Below, piece after piece: positions 1-8,036 of a DNA stretch of 32,916 nucleotides (position 1 is its first letter; every line of letters begins with the position of its first letter). The notes under the pieces are model-generated. The model searched no databases, was not told where the DNA came from, and was given only the letters and a program-made list of their open reading frames with translations. Source of the stretch: Rugosibacter sp. (GTDB lineage Bacteria > Pseudomonadota > Gammaproteobacteria > Burkholderiales > Rhodocyclaceae); contig WOZP01000028.1 in the NCBI GenBank assembly GCA_011620215.1, positions 1-32,916 of the forward strand, written 5' to 3'. The translations under genes were made by a program, and so were the position numbers.

Positions 1-69
1 TTCTACCGCGACATCATAGACGCGGGCATTGAGAATTTTTTTCAGGTAATCCATGGTGTGCACAGTCAT
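1..69 (-). CDS. ilvA: Threonine dehydratase, N-terminal fragment cut by window edge
   Basis: This ORF is not in the supplied track. The minus strand reads MDYLKKILNARVYDVAVE and runs off the left edge, which matches the start of biosynthetic threonine ammonia-lyase (IlvA). That PLP enzyme deaminates threonine to 2-oxobutanoate at the entry to isoleucine synthesis. Only the N-terminal lead-in is visible, and the PLP lysine lies outside the window. The start is uncertain: ATG codons lie in frame at 54, 69 and 114, none with a strong Shine-Dalgarno sequence. I give the middle one. The gene is divergent from the yqaA-like gene at 120, so the two must share a very short promoter region, or ilvA starts at one of the inner ATGs. 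Confidence 0.75.
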   Translation of the reverse strand, partial: MTVHTMDYLKKILNARVYDVAVE

Positions 70-119
70 GCGGGGAACATCCGCGAGGCGGTAAGAAAGT
101 ACAAAGGGTAACATGCGGC

Positions 120-533
120 ATGGATTTTTCTTTCACGTCAGAGGCTGGCTTGGCTGGTCTTTTTTTTGTTTCCTTTCTTTCTGCTACGTTGTTGCCTGGT
201 GGCTCGGAACTCGCGCTGCTCGCTTTTGTGAAATTTCATCCCGCGCAAACCCTTGAAGCTTTTGTGCTGGCGACCATCGGCAATACGCTGGGCGGCGTGA
301 CGACTTACTGGATGGCGCGTGCGCTGCCAGAGCCCAAAGACCTTAATCGATTGGCGCTGGTACGCCGCTGGGGTGTGCCGGTATTGATTCTGGCCTGGGC
401 GCCGGTGATCGGCGATGCGCTGTGCGCGGCCGCAGGCTGGCTACGGCTGCCCTGGATGCCTAGTGCATTGTGGATGGTCGTGGGCAAAGCGGCGCGTTAT
501 GGCGTGGTGATCGCGGGTGCTGGATTGTTTTGA
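120..533 (+). CDS. YqaA/DedA-type (VTT domain) inner membrane protein
   Basis: The 137-residue protein is hydrophobic. It carries the family pattern of a short hydrophobic entry segment with a GGSE motif near residue 28, then GNTLGGVTTYW around residues 55 to 65, then further membrane segments. This fits the YqaA branch of the DedA/SNARE-associated (VTT) family, whose exact function is not established, although DedA relatives act in lipid and membrane homeostasis. The length is typical of YqaA. An AAAGGG Shine-Dalgarno sequence at 103 to 108 supports the ATG at 120. The gene converges on the NodI-like ABC gene. The 49 bases between them contain one copy of the dispersed repeat. Confidence 0.8.
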   Translation: MDFSFTSEAGLAGLFFVSFLSATLLPGGSELALLAFVKFHPAQTLEAFVLATIGNTLGGVTTYWMARALPEPKDLNRLALVRRWGVPVLILAWAPVIGDALCAAAGWLRLPWMPSALWMVVGKAARYGVVIAGAGLF

Positions 534-547
534 GCGGCGATTTGTGC

Positions 548-570
548 AAAAGTCGGCGCGGGTAACACGG
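548..570 (+). repeat. Dispersed 25-bp repeat, copy 1 (intergenic)
   Basis: The sequence AAAAGTCGGCGCGGGTAA followed by CACGG matches the dispersed repeat of this window with a few mismatches. It sits in the short convergent gap between the yqaA-like gene and the NodI-like gene. It is the only copy that is not inside a coding region. It forms no hairpin, so it is not a terminator by itself. Confidence 0.6.
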
Positions 571-582
571 CATGACGCTTTA

Positions 583-1512
583 TCAGTCGCGCAAATCACG
601 CCCGGTGAGCTTGAGAAAAACATCTTCCAGGCTGGCGGGTCGGTGCAATGTGCGCAGCGCGGGGCGTGCTGCCAGATGGGTGAGCAAGGGCGCGGCCTCA
701 GCAACATAACAAAAGGCCGTCTCGCCGCTGATTTCCACCCGATGTGAAAAAGCCTGTGCTTCGGTTGCCGCCCAGCCGGGAGCATCTTCACCATACACTT
801 CGACCACCTGGGCTTCAATGTGCTGGCGAATCAGCTCGCGCGGCGCGCCTTCGCTGATCAAACGGCCGTTATCGATAATGGCTAGTCGGTCGCACAGGCG
901 CTCGGCTTCGTCCATGAAATGCGTGGTGAGCAAAATGGTTTTGCCCTGGGTGAGGAGTTGTTTCAGGCGCTGCCAGATCAGGTGTCGCGCTTGTGGGTCA
1001 AGGCCCGTGGTGGGCTCATCCAGCACCAGTACGTCGGGATCGTTGATCAGTGCACGGGCTAGCGTCAGTCGTCGCTTCATGCCACCAGACAGCTCACGGA
1101 TATTGGCGTTTTCTTTGCCACCCAGTCCGGCAAACTCAAGCAGCACAGGAATTTTCGGGCGCAGTACGGCATCCGGCAGACCAAAGTAACGGCCATAAAC
1201 CAGTAGATTTTCAGCGGCGGTAAAGTCCGGGTCCAGGTTGTCAAATTGCGGCACGACGCCAATTTTCATGCGTGCTTCGCGCGCGTGTTCGGGAACGGGA
1301 AAGCCCACTAGCCAAATCTCGCCGGCATCCGGCGCAGTAAGCCCCAGGCAACAGCGTAAGGTGGTGGTTTTGCCTGCGCCGTTGGGACCAAGCAGGCCAT
1401 AACATTCACCACGCTGCAGGGTAAAACTTAAGCCATTGACGACCTCTTTTCCTGCATACGATTTGTGCAACTGGTGTACGCTTAACGGCACACCGTGGTT
1501 GATCGCGCTCAT
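583..1512 (-). CDS. NodI-like ABC transporter ATP-binding protein
   Basis: This is the ATPase subunit of an ABC-2 exporter. From the chosen start (MSAIN, 309 residues) I see Walker A GPNGAGKT near 42 to 49, a Q-loop in [12 protein letters not shown] near 88 to 98 (characteristic of NodI/DRA-type proteins), signature LSGGM near 141, Walker B LVLDEP near 162, and an H-loop in [11 protein letters not shown]. The start at 1512 is preferred over the track's ATG at 1521 because it gives a 4-base ATGA overlap with the upstream alpha/beta hydrolase, a sign of translational coupling. NodI-type ATPases normally have a NodJ-type permease directly downstream. Here the next gene is on the other strand, so the partner must be elsewhere. 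The substrate is unknown. Confidence 0.9.
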   Translation of the reverse strand: MSAINHGVPLSVHQLHKSYAGKEVVNGLSFTLQRGECYGLLGPNGAGKTTTLRCCLGLTAPDAGEIWLVGFPVPEHAREARMKIGVVPQFDNLDPDFTAAENLLVYGRYFGLPDAVLRPKIPVLLEFAGLGGKENANIRELSGGMKRRLTLARALINDPDVLVLDEPTTGLDPQARHLIWQRLKQLLTQGKTILLTTHFMDEAERLCDRLAIIDNGRLISEGAPRELIRQHIEAQVVEVYGEDAPGWAATEAQAFSHRVEISGETAFCYVAEAAPLLTHLAARPALRTLHRPASLEDVFLKLTGRDLRD

Positions 1513-2159
1513 GCGGGCCATGCGCGACGCACAATGTCTTGCAGGATATGTAGCTTGCGATGAAAAAAGTGATCCGCACCTGGCACCACCACCACGGGCA
1601 GTTCCAGAGGTTCGGCCCAGGCGAGTACATTCGCCAGCGGCACGGTTGTGTCTATCGCACCGTGGATGACCAGGGTGCCGGGGGCGACGGCTTCGGTGGC
1701 ATAGTTGCGCGCGCCTTCGATATAACCTGCCGCAGTGCCGACCAAAACCAGCCAGCGCGCCTCGTGTTGGGCATCGGCCAGCTTTTTGGCGACACGCGCC
1801 ACCACATACGCACCGAAAGAAAACCCGGCCAGCGTGACGGGAAGCTCACCCCATTGCTGTTGTGCCCAGCTGAGTACGGCGAGCAGATCGTCGGTTTCTT
1901 TATCGCCATGATCATGCATGCCTTGTGAGCCACCTATACCGCGAAAACTCGGTCGTAGCACAACGCAACCCCGGCTACGAAAACTGCGTGCCAAGGTGGT
2001 GACAACTTTATTGTCAGCAGTGCCGCCAAACAGCGGATGCGGATGGCCAATCAGCGCAATGCCACTTGGCTGAGTGTCATCTGCGGGTAGATCAACAAAC
2101 AGTTCAATTTTTCCATCCGGGCCATCAATCAGCAGGGTTTGCAAAAGCGGTTGCGCCAT
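1509..2159 (-). CDS. Alpha/beta hydrolase, small cytoplasmic type
   Basis: The 216-residue protein has the alpha/beta-hydrolase fold features in order: an oxyanion-side HPHPLFGGT motif near residues 39 to 47, the nucleophile elbow GFSFG with Ser114, a candidate Asp170 in GAID, and a candidate His197 in GADHFFH. It is a compact family without a lid domain, common in Proteobacteria and often just called alpha/beta hydrolase or YsgA-like; its substrate is not known. It has no signal peptide. It sits between the ferredoxin gene, with a 2-base gap, and the NodI-like gene, with a 4-base overlap, so the three are very likely one transcript. No functional link among them is obvious. Confidence 0.88.
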   Translation of the reverse strand: MAQPLLQTLLIDGPDGKIELFVDLPADDTQPSGIALIGHPHPLFGGTADNKVVTTLARSFRSRGCVVLRPSFRGIGGSQGMHDHGDKETDDLLAVLSWAQQQWGELPVTLAGFSFGAYVVARVAKKLADAQHEARWLVLVGTAAGYIEGARNYATEAVAPGTLVIHGAIDTTVPLANVLAWAEPLELPVVVVPGADHFFHRKLHILQDIVRRAWPA

Positions 2160-2161
2160 GT

Positions 2162-2470
2162 TTACACCTTCAGGCGTTCAACCACGTGGCCGCGCACTAA
2201 ATGCTGATCAATAATTTCATCGATATCTTCTTTATCCACATAGGTGTACCAGACGGCTTCCGGGTAGATGACCAGAACTGGCCCGAGTTCGCAGCGATCA
2301 AGACAGCCTGCGCTATTGATACGGGTAGTACCAGGTAGCGAGTTTCCCAAGGTCTTGATGCGGTCTTTGGCATAGCTGCGTAATTCGCTCGCGTTTAAGT
2401 TGTTGCAGCAGGATTCACCCCCCGCACGCTGATTGGTACAAAAAAATACATGCCGTTGAAAATGACTCAT
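2162..2470 (-). CDS. Thioredoxin-like [2Fe-2S] ferredoxin
   Basis: The 102-residue protein matches small (2Fe-2S) ferredoxins with a thioredoxin-like fold. Cysteines at 11, 21 or 22, 56 and 60 (FFCTNQR, ESCCNN, AGCLDRC) are spaced as in this family and would ligate one cluster. The surrounding motif LGPVLVIYPE is also typical. It is probably a cytoplasmic electron carrier; its partner is unknown. The start is well supported, because GGAG lies seven bases upstream of the ATG. It is the first gene of the three-gene operon with the hydrolase and the NodI-like ATPase. Confidence 0.88.
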   Translation of the reverse strand: MSHFQRHVFFCTNQRAGGESCCNNLNASELRSYAKDRIKTLGNSLPGTTRINSAGCLDRCELGPVLVIYPEAVWYTYVDKEDIDEIIDQHLVRGHVVERLKV

Positions 2471-2600
2471 GCGGTCACTCCAAAATTAAAAAGAGGCCAC
2501 ACGTTACACGAAAAAATGGTCTTTTTACACAGGGATAAGCGCGAGACAAGCATGTAAATCTCCGCACGTTGTTTGTCGGATTGCGCTGACTCAATGCGGC

Positions 2601-5531
2601 TTACAAACTATCTACCGGGTCATGCGAAATGCGAAGTTCGGCTTCATTTTCGGTTAACGCTACGCGGTGCAATGCAGATAGAAGGTCTACGATGTTATTT
2701 TTCAATGTCAGCAAGGTATGGCAGAGCACCTGGGCCGCAGCCTGCTGGCCGGTGCTGTACAGGTGAATGATTTGTGTACCGGTGTGGTGAACCTCGGCGT
2801 GAATCGGTTCAAGCGAGGTGAATTCGGATAAATGCCCATAACGTGCTTGGCCGCGACTGTAATACCAGAGGCCAAAACGGCACAGATGATGGTTGGTTAG
2901 TTGCGCATGAGTGAGTGACAATGGTGCTCGGTTCGCCACGGTGTCAAGCACCTGCTTGATCCAAGCCAGGTGATCATGCTCGGCTACCAGTAGCGGAAAG
3001 TCGCTGATATCCCATTTTTGCGCGCTGGCCCACTGGCGCCATTTCGGGTCAGGAGTGAATTGTGCTGCCCAGTCCAGCACTTGAGCCGCTGGCATGGGGC
3101 GAGCAATGCCATAGCCTTGGCCGATATCACAACCCAATCGTATTAGTATGACACCGTGCTCTGCCGTTTCTACGCCTTCGGCAATCAGCGCACGGTTAAA
3201 TGCTGATGCCAGGTTGATCACCGCTTCAATCATTGCTAAGTCGTCGGTATCATCAAGCATGTCGCGCACAAAGGACTGGTCAATTTTGAGTGTGTCGACT
3301 GGCAGCCGTTTGAGGTAGCTGAGTGAAGAATAACCCGTGCCGAAGTCATCCAGCGAAAACTTGACACCCAGTGCCTGACACGAGCAAATCAGTTGCTGTA
3401 CGTGTTGTATGTCACCCAATGCGACAGATTCGAGAATTTCGAGTTCCAGTTGCTGCGGTGGCGATTCAGGATGGCGTGAGAGAATGACTTTCAATCGATC
3501 AAGAAAGTCCGGCAACTGAAAATGGCGAGCGGCGATATTTACGCTGATTGGCCAGTTTTTTCCTGCCGCTGACCATATGGCGTTTTGCTGTAACGCCTGC
3601 TCGATGACCCATTCGCCAATCTCGATAATCAGATCATGCTGCTCGGCCAGGGGCAGAAAATCCATCGGTGGTACAAGGCCTTGTTGTGGGTGTTGCCAGC
3701 GTAGCAAGGCTTCCATACCAACGATGTTGCCATTGCGCATATTGACCTTGGGTTGGTAATGCAGACACAATTCATCGTTCTGCAGAGCCTCGCGGATGCG
3801 TGCCAGCGTCTGCTGCGACGTTTGTGCGTGCCGGTCGTTCGCAACGTCGAACCAGTGGAAGCGGTTGCGTCCTGCCTGCTTGGCCAGATACATCGCCTGA
3901 TCGGCGTGGCGCAGCAGGGTATCGGCATCGGCTTCATCAAGCGGATAAATGGCTACGCCAATGCTGGCCGAAATGCTGATCGTTTGTTCTTCTATAGTAT
4001 ACGGCGCAGAGACGGTTTCAAGGATGCGCCGCAGGGCAAGTTCCAGTTGCTGGCTGTCGGCAAGATCGCCCAGCAAAATGACAAACTCGTCGCCGCCTAG
4101 TCGGGCGACAGTATCCTCGCTGCGCACGGCCTGATTCATGCGAGCGGTGACTTCAATCAGCAGGCGGTCGCCCATATTGTGGCCATACAGATCATTCACC
4201 GGTTTGAACTGGTCCAGATCCATCAAGCACACGCCCAGCAGATTTTTCTGGCGGCGGGCGTTTGCTAATGCCCGCTGAAACCGGTCGGCAAGTAAGACAC
4301 GATTCGGCAGGCCAGTGAGCACGTCGTGCCCCGCCTGCCAGCGCACATTTTTCAGCAGCTGGTGTTTTTCGGAGACATCATGGAAAACCAGAACGCAGCC
4401 CAGAAGCGTGTTGTCACGCAGGAAGATAGGCGCGGCCGAATCTTCAATGTTGTATTCTTTGCCATCATGAGAAATCAGCACCGTGTGATTGGCAAGGTTG
4501 ACCGTTTTGCCATTCGTCAACACTTCATCGACCGGGCTAACCACCCGCGCACGGGTGGTTTCATCGAGGATATGAAAGACGTCGGCTATAGGTTGCCCGA
4601 TAGCATCGCTCGCCGACCAGCCAGTGAGCTGGCTGGCTACATGGTTGATGAAGGTGATGCACCCTTCGGCGTCGGTCGTGATGACGGCATCACCGATCGA
4701 GGCAAGGGTAATCTCCGCACGCTCCTTTTCGGCATATAGCGCGGCGCTCAGGCGGTTTTGCTCGGTCAGGTCGCGTATTTGCGCATGGACCAACGTTTCG
4801 CCACGCACGGTTATTCTGGTCAGGGTGATTTCCGTATCCACGAGGGAGTCATCCATGCACCGCATCTGCCACCCGAAATGGTGGTGCCCTTTTTGTAGCG
4901 TGATGGCGATCATCTCGTACGCCATCTGGGTAGAATCGCGCCCGTCCGGCTGACAGGGCAAAGCCATCTCTGTCGGCGATTTATCGGCAAGAATCTGCTT
5001 GCTGGGGTAACCAAACAACCGTACTGCGGCCTGATTGCTGTCGAAAATACGGCCATTTTTTAAGAGCATGAGCGGTGCCGCGGCTTCATCAAAAATCCGC
5101 CGAAAGGACTCTTCGCTTTCGCGCAGTTCTCTGGTTAGGCGTTTTTGTTCGCTGATGTCGCGCCAATGTGCGTGGAACACCGGTTCGTTATTGATGGTGA
5201 TGACTGTGGCCGTGATTTCGATATCGAACAGGGAGCCGTCCGTCCGTTTGCACGTCCACTCGAAGCGGTGATATCCGGCTTGTGCGATAAGCTTCGACAT
5301 TTCAGTTAGCTTTTCAGCCGAGGCACGGCCATCAGGTTGTAAAGGCGGCGAGATCGAAATCAGCGTCAGGTGACAGAGTTCGGCTTTGTCGCGTACGCCC
5401 AGCTGCGCCAGGGCGGCCTGATTGCAATCAAGAAAGCGGCCATTCTTGACCAACAGAATGGGATCCCTGGCCTCGTTGTAAATTTGCCAGAAGAAACTGC
5501 TGTTATCTGGATTGATGAATTGTGCGGCCAT
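2601..5531 (-). CDS. PAS-PAS-PAS-GGDEF-EAL protein with C-terminal CZB zinc-sensor domain
   Basis: This 976-residue protein is predicted to make and break cyclic di-GMP. Numbering from the ATG at 5531, three PAS domains cover about 14 to 130, 142 to 255 and 270 to 388. The diguanylate cyclase domain has an intact GGDEF at 479 to 483 and an RSED inhibitory site five residues before it. The phosphodiesterase domain has MEALLRW near 606 to 612, DDFGTGYSSL and AEGVET. The C-terminal 130 residues look like a CZB domain, with His854, Cys884 (in HHLCRFGLWYY), His911 and His915 as likely zinc ligands. There is no membrane segment. The track's start at 5555 is a TTG; an AAGGAG sequence lying inside that extension points to the ATG at 5531. 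It appears to be transcribed alone. Confidence 0.9.
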   Translation of the reverse strand: MAAQFINPDNSSFFWQIYNEARDPILLVKNGRFLDCNQAALAQLGVRDKAELCHLTLISISPPLQPDGRASAEKLTEMSKLIAQAGYHRFEWTCKRTDGSLFDIEITATVITINNEPVFHAHWRDISEQKRLTRELRESEESFRRIFDEAAAPLMLLKNGRIFDSNQAAVRLFGYPSKQILADKSPTEMALPCQPDGRDSTQMAYEMIAITLQKGHHHFGWQMRCMDDSLVDTEITLTRITVRGETLVHAQIRDLTEQNRLSAALYAEKERAEITLASIGDAVITTDAEGCITFINHVASQLTGWSASDAIGQPIADVFHILDETTRARVVSPVDEVLTNGKTVNLANHTVLISHDGKEYNIEDSAAPIFLRDNTLLGCVLVFHDVSEKHQLLKNVRWQAGHDVLTGLPNRVLLADRFQRALANARRQKNLLGVCLMDLDQFKPVNDLYGHNMGDRLLIEVTARMNQAVRSEDTVARLGGDEFVILLGDLADSQQLELALRRILETVSAPYTIEEQTISISASIGVAIYPLDEADADTLLRHADQAMYLAKQAGRNRFHWFDVANDRHAQTSQQTLARIREALQNDELCLHYQPKVNMRNGNIVGMEALLRWQHPQQGLVPPMDFLPLAEQHDLIIEIGEWVIEQALQQNAIWSAAGKNWPISVNIAARHFQLPDFLDRLKVILSRHPESPPQQLELEILESVALGDIQHVQQLICSCQALGVKFSLDDFGTGYSSLSYLKRLPVDTLKIDQSFVRDMLDDTDDLAMIEAVINLASAFNRALIAEGVETAEHGVILIRLGCDIGQGYGIARPMPAAQVLDWAAQFTPDPKWRQWASAQKWDISDFPLLVAEHDHLAWIKQVLDTVANRAPLSLTHAQLTNHHLCRFGLWYYSRGQARYGHLSEFTSLEPIHAEVHHTGTQIIHLYSTGQQAAAQVLCHTLLTLKNNIVDLLSALHRVALTENEAELRISHDPVDSL

Positions 5532-5797
5532 GCGAATATCAATCTCCTTGAGCAAGCATTATTATTTGTTGTGTCCGTCAACTATACGGCACCTGTCTTC
5601 TGCGGAGGTAATGACAAAGGATTATCCTGCACGAGTCCACGCCAGCCAGGATAAACTGGCCAATGATGGACGCAAAGGTCAGGTAGGAAAACATAATATA
5701 TGCAGGAAAAAAAGCATGTTATTCGTTGCGTAGTGTGTCCTGCCCATAAAAAAAGCCGACCTGCGATGGTCGGCGTGAGGTAAAAACAATGCGATGC
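5532..5797. other. Intergenic region between the GGDEF-EAL gene and psiF
   Basis: I see no gene here. On the minus strand this is the 5' leader of the GGDEF-EAL gene and the 3' end of psiF. It holds the psiF terminator at 5748 to 5774, an AT-rich stretch with TATATT near 5695 that could be a -10 element but lacks a matching -35, a weak five-base inverted repeat (GCCAG at 5641, CTGGC at 5656), and the AAGGAG ribosome binding site near 5543 to 5548. Confidence 0.5.
5748..5774 (-). terminator. Rho-independent terminator of psiF
   Basis: On the minus strand, GCCGACC, a six-base loop, and GGTCGGC form a perfect seven-pair stem followed directly by seven T residues. It lies 23 bases past the psiF stop codon. 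This is the clearest intrinsic terminator in the window. Confidence 0.9.
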
Positions 5798-6118
5798 TTA
5801 CTTCGACAGGCAGTCTTTCATGAATGCTTTGCGTTCGTCACCTGTTTTGCCTTTGGCTTCTTTGTTGCAGCTGACCATCTTGTTTTGTTGCGTCGCTTTT
5901 CCCGTTTTTTCTTTTGCTGCTGGTGCGGCGTCTCCTCCGGCACATTTTTTCATGTAAGCCGCTTTCGCTGCGCCGTGTAGTGGTTTGCCTGTTTTGCTGA
6001 CAGCACTGGATTCGCAGTTGCTGGCGGGGGCTGTTGCAGGGGCCGCAACAGGACTTTGTGCCAGTGCGACATTGGCAGCGAATAGGGATGCCAGGATAAT
6101 GAGTGATCGATGGTTCAT
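5798..6118 (-). CDS. psiF: PsiF family small secreted protein
   Basis: The protein is 106 residues from the ATG at 6118, which has AAGGAG six bases upstream. The track's 225-residue ORF is an artefact of open frame into the upstream region. Residues 1 to about 20 form a signal peptide ending in VALA-Q, so the product is periplasmic. The mature part has two PsiF repeats, each with a spaced cysteine pair: SNCESSAV...AYMKKCAG and MVSCNKEAKG...AFMKDCLSK. PsiF is known as phosphate-starvation inducible in E. coli and its biochemical role is unknown. I do not see a convincing Pho box in the 100-base leader. It lies between hprK and the cyclic-di-GMP gene and ends at a strong terminator, so it is probably monocistronic. 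Confidence 0.88.
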   Translation of the reverse strand: MNHRSLIILASLFAANVALAQSPVAAPATAPASNCESSAVSKTGKPLHGAAKAAYMKKCAGGDAAPAAKEKTGKATQQNKMVSCNKEAKGKTGDERKAFMKDCLSK

Positions 6119-6221
6119 TGTGCTCTCCTTGGTGAGATAGGTAATGGCAGCGTCGGCGGTGGTAGAAAAAAATGACTTGCGACAACGGGACCATCGCACT
6201 GTATAACGATAATCGCCGGAT

Positions 6222-7169
6222 TTAGTTGACTGACCCGTTGTCGGTTTGCAGTGCATTTTCCTGGCGGTCAAGGAACTCTTGCATGCTGTTGATACCGCGC
6301 AAGCCCAGGATAGTGACGCGCACGGCGGCCTCAAGCAGCACTGCCAGATTGCGGCCAGCGGCAATAGGTAGTGTAATGCGAGGTATTGGCACGCCCAAAA
6401 TGGTTTCATTCTGGGCATCCAACGGCAGGCGTGCCGCTTCAGGAACGCCACGTGCAGGTTTTTGCAAATGCACAATGAGTTTCAAGCGTATTTTGCGACG
6501 GCAGGCGGTTTCGCCAAAAACTGTACGGATATTAATGAGTCCCAGCCCGCGCACTTCAAGGAAATCGCGCAGCAGATCAGGGCATCGGCCTTCGAGTACA
6601 TCCAGGCCGATGCGGGACACATCGACGACATCATCGGCGACCAGACCGTGACCCCGCGAAATGAGTTCTAGTGCGAGTTCGCTCTTGCCCGCGCCAGAGT
6701 CGCCAGTGATCAAAACCCCCATCCCCAAAACATCCATCAGCACGCCGTGCAAGGCGATTGTTTCAGCCAACTGGCGGGAAACAAAATGGCGCAGTGTGTC
6801 GATGACATAAGCGGCAGGCAGTGGTGTTTTTAGTAGTGGCGTATCTGATAGTTCACAGTCGCGCTGAATCTCTTCGGACACGGTTAGTCCATCGGTGACG
6901 ATCAGCACGGGCGGCCGTGCGTTGTAGATTGTTTGCATGTGACGCTTTACTTTTTCCGGCGCTTGCCGCACCGCCCATGCAAGCTCTGGTGCGCCGATGA
7001 CCTGTATGCGTTCCGGGTGCATGAGATTCAAGTGACCAACCAAGTCGGCAGGGGCTACAAATTCTTCTTTGGCCGAGATGACGCGCGTTAAGGCGCCACT
7101 TACCCAGGTAAGCTGCAACCGTTCTCGGTTACGTTCAAATAGCTGCGAGACGATTAGTTGGCGTTCCAT
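6222..7169 (-). CDS. hprK: HPr kinase/phosphorylase
   Basis: HprK phosphorylates and dephosphorylates Ser46 of HPr and so links PTS state to regulation. The 315-residue length is normal. The P-loop GDSGAGKS lies at 156 to 163, the conserved LHGV histidine at 141, VADDVVD near 177 to 183, and the family signature EVRGLGLINI at 205 to 214. The start overlaps the ptsN stop by 16 bases, which implies coupling. In Betaproteobacteria HprK belongs to a regulatory PTS without sugar permeases. The rapZ gene that often follows is absent, and psiF with its own promoter region comes next. Confidence 0.97.
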   Translation of the reverse strand: MERQLIVSQLFERNRERLQLTWVSGALTRVISAKEEFVAPADLVGHLNLMHPERIQVIGAPELAWAVRQAPEKVKRHMQTIYNARPPVLIVTDGLTVSEEIQRDCELSDTPLLKTPLPAAYVIDTLRHFVSRQLAETIALHGVLMDVLGMGVLITGDSGAGKSELALELISRGHGLVADDVVDVSRIGLDVLEGRCPDLLRDFLEVRGLGLINIRTVFGETACRRKIRLKLIVHLQKPARGVPEAARLPLDAQNETILGVPIPRITLPIAAGRNLAVLLEAAVRVTILGLRGINSMQEFLDRQENALQTDNGSVN

Positions 7170-7612
7170 TGGGCAAACAGGCTATGCAAAGTTGCAGTAT
7201 CGGGTGCACTGGCAAGTTGTTCCCGAAAGGTGCGGTTGGAAAACATTTGCGCGAGTTCTGATAGCAATTGCAGGTGCTGCTCGTTGGCGGCTTCCGGCAC
7301 GAGCAGTACAAAGATATGGCTGACGGGTTTGCCATCAGGCGCCTCGAATTGCACAGGCGCTTCCAGGCGAAAAAATGCACCCAGTGGTTTTTTGAGCCCC
7401 TTGATGCGTCCATGCGGTATGGCTACGCCTTGACCAAGGCCTGTGGAGCCGAGTTTTTCCCGTGCAAAAAGGGCTTCATATACTACGCTGCGCGCAATAC
7501 CCTGATGATTCTCGAAAAGAATGCCAGCATCTTCAAAGACGCGCTTTTTGCTGCTTGCGTCAAGCGCGGCGACAACATTATCAAGAGATAGCAGGTTGGC
7601 TATGTGATTCAT
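7154..7612 (-). CDS. ptsN: Nitrogen-regulatory PTS EIIA component
   Basis: This 152-residue protein is a PTS EIIA type-2 domain of the PtsN (EIIA-Ntr) class. The phosphorylatable histidine is His67 in GVAIPHGRI. The LVPEAANEQHLQLLSELAQMF stretch near 107 to 127 is also typical of the family. PtsN receives phosphate from HPr/NPr and in known systems controls potassium uptake, phosphate sensing and sigma-54 related functions. It is the penultimate gene of the rpoN-hpf-ptsN-hprK cluster, a conserved arrangement. The gap to hpf is 67 bases. Confidence 0.96.
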   Translation of the reverse strand: MNHIANLLSLDNVVAALDASSKKRVFEDAGILFENHQGIARSVVYEALFAREKLGSTGLGQGVAIPHGRIKGLKKPLGAFFRLEAPVQFEAPDGKPVSHIFVLLVPEAANEQHLQLLSELAQMFSNRTFREQLASAPDTATLHSLFAQWNAN

Positions 7613-7679
7613 GAAGGGATGCGCGAGAAAATTATCGGGTACTTTTCAGATGTTTACCAGCAGCGGCGCGGGCAGTGGA

Positions 7680-8012
7680 TTAAGGGGTATTTGTGGGGTT
7701 ACTTATATCCACTTGCTTGTCGCGGTGGTGTGTAGATATTTTTTCTTTATGCTTGACGATCTGACGATCCAGTTTGTCGGCTAGCTGGTCAATGGCTGCA
7801 TAAAGATCGATATCCGTTGCGTCAGCATGAATATCCTTGCCTTTGACGTGTAGCGTCACTTCAGCTTTCTGTTGCAGCTTATCCACGGAAAGGATGACAT
7901 GCGTGCTCGTGACATGATCAAAATGGCGGACCACCCGATCCAGCTTCAAATTGACATAGTCACGCAGGGCGGGGGTAATTTCAACATGATGACCGGTGAG
8001 ATTGAGGTTCAT
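7680..8012 (-). CDS. hpf: Ribosome hibernation promoting factor, short form
   Basis: The 110-residue protein begins MNLNLTGHHVEITPALRDYV, the standard start of the HPF/RaiA (sigma-54 modulation) family. It lacks the long C-terminal dimerisation domain, so it is a short-form HPF that would bind the 30S decoding site in stationary phase. The AAGGAA ribosome binding site seven bases before the ATG is one of the better ones in this operon. It lies 24 bases after rpoN, its usual place in Proteobacteria. Confidence 0.96.
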   Translation of the reverse strand: MNLNLTGHHVEITPALRDYVNLKLDRVVRHFDHVTSTHVILSVDKLQQKAEVTLHVKGKDIHADATDIDLYAAIDQLADKLDRQIVKHKEKISTHHRDKQVDISNPTNTP

Positions 8013-8036
8013 ATAATTTCCTTATCAGTGGGTTGC

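Noticed and set aside
2478-2530. Imperfect A/T-rich inverted repeat (AAAAAGAGGCCA with TGGTCTTTTT) after the GGDEF-EAL gene.
   Set aside because: The stem needs a bulge and is mostly A-T with a long loop, so a terminator call is not supported.
2990-3015. Loose match to the dispersed repeat (AAAGTCGCTGATATCCC).
   Set aside because: It needs two deletions to align; below the level I would count as a copy.
5600-5650. Possible sigma-54 promoter upstream of the GGDEF-EAL gene (TGGCGTGGACTCGTGC on the minus strand).
   Set aside because: The GG to GC spacing is 11 instead of 10 bases, so it breaks the invariant spacing.
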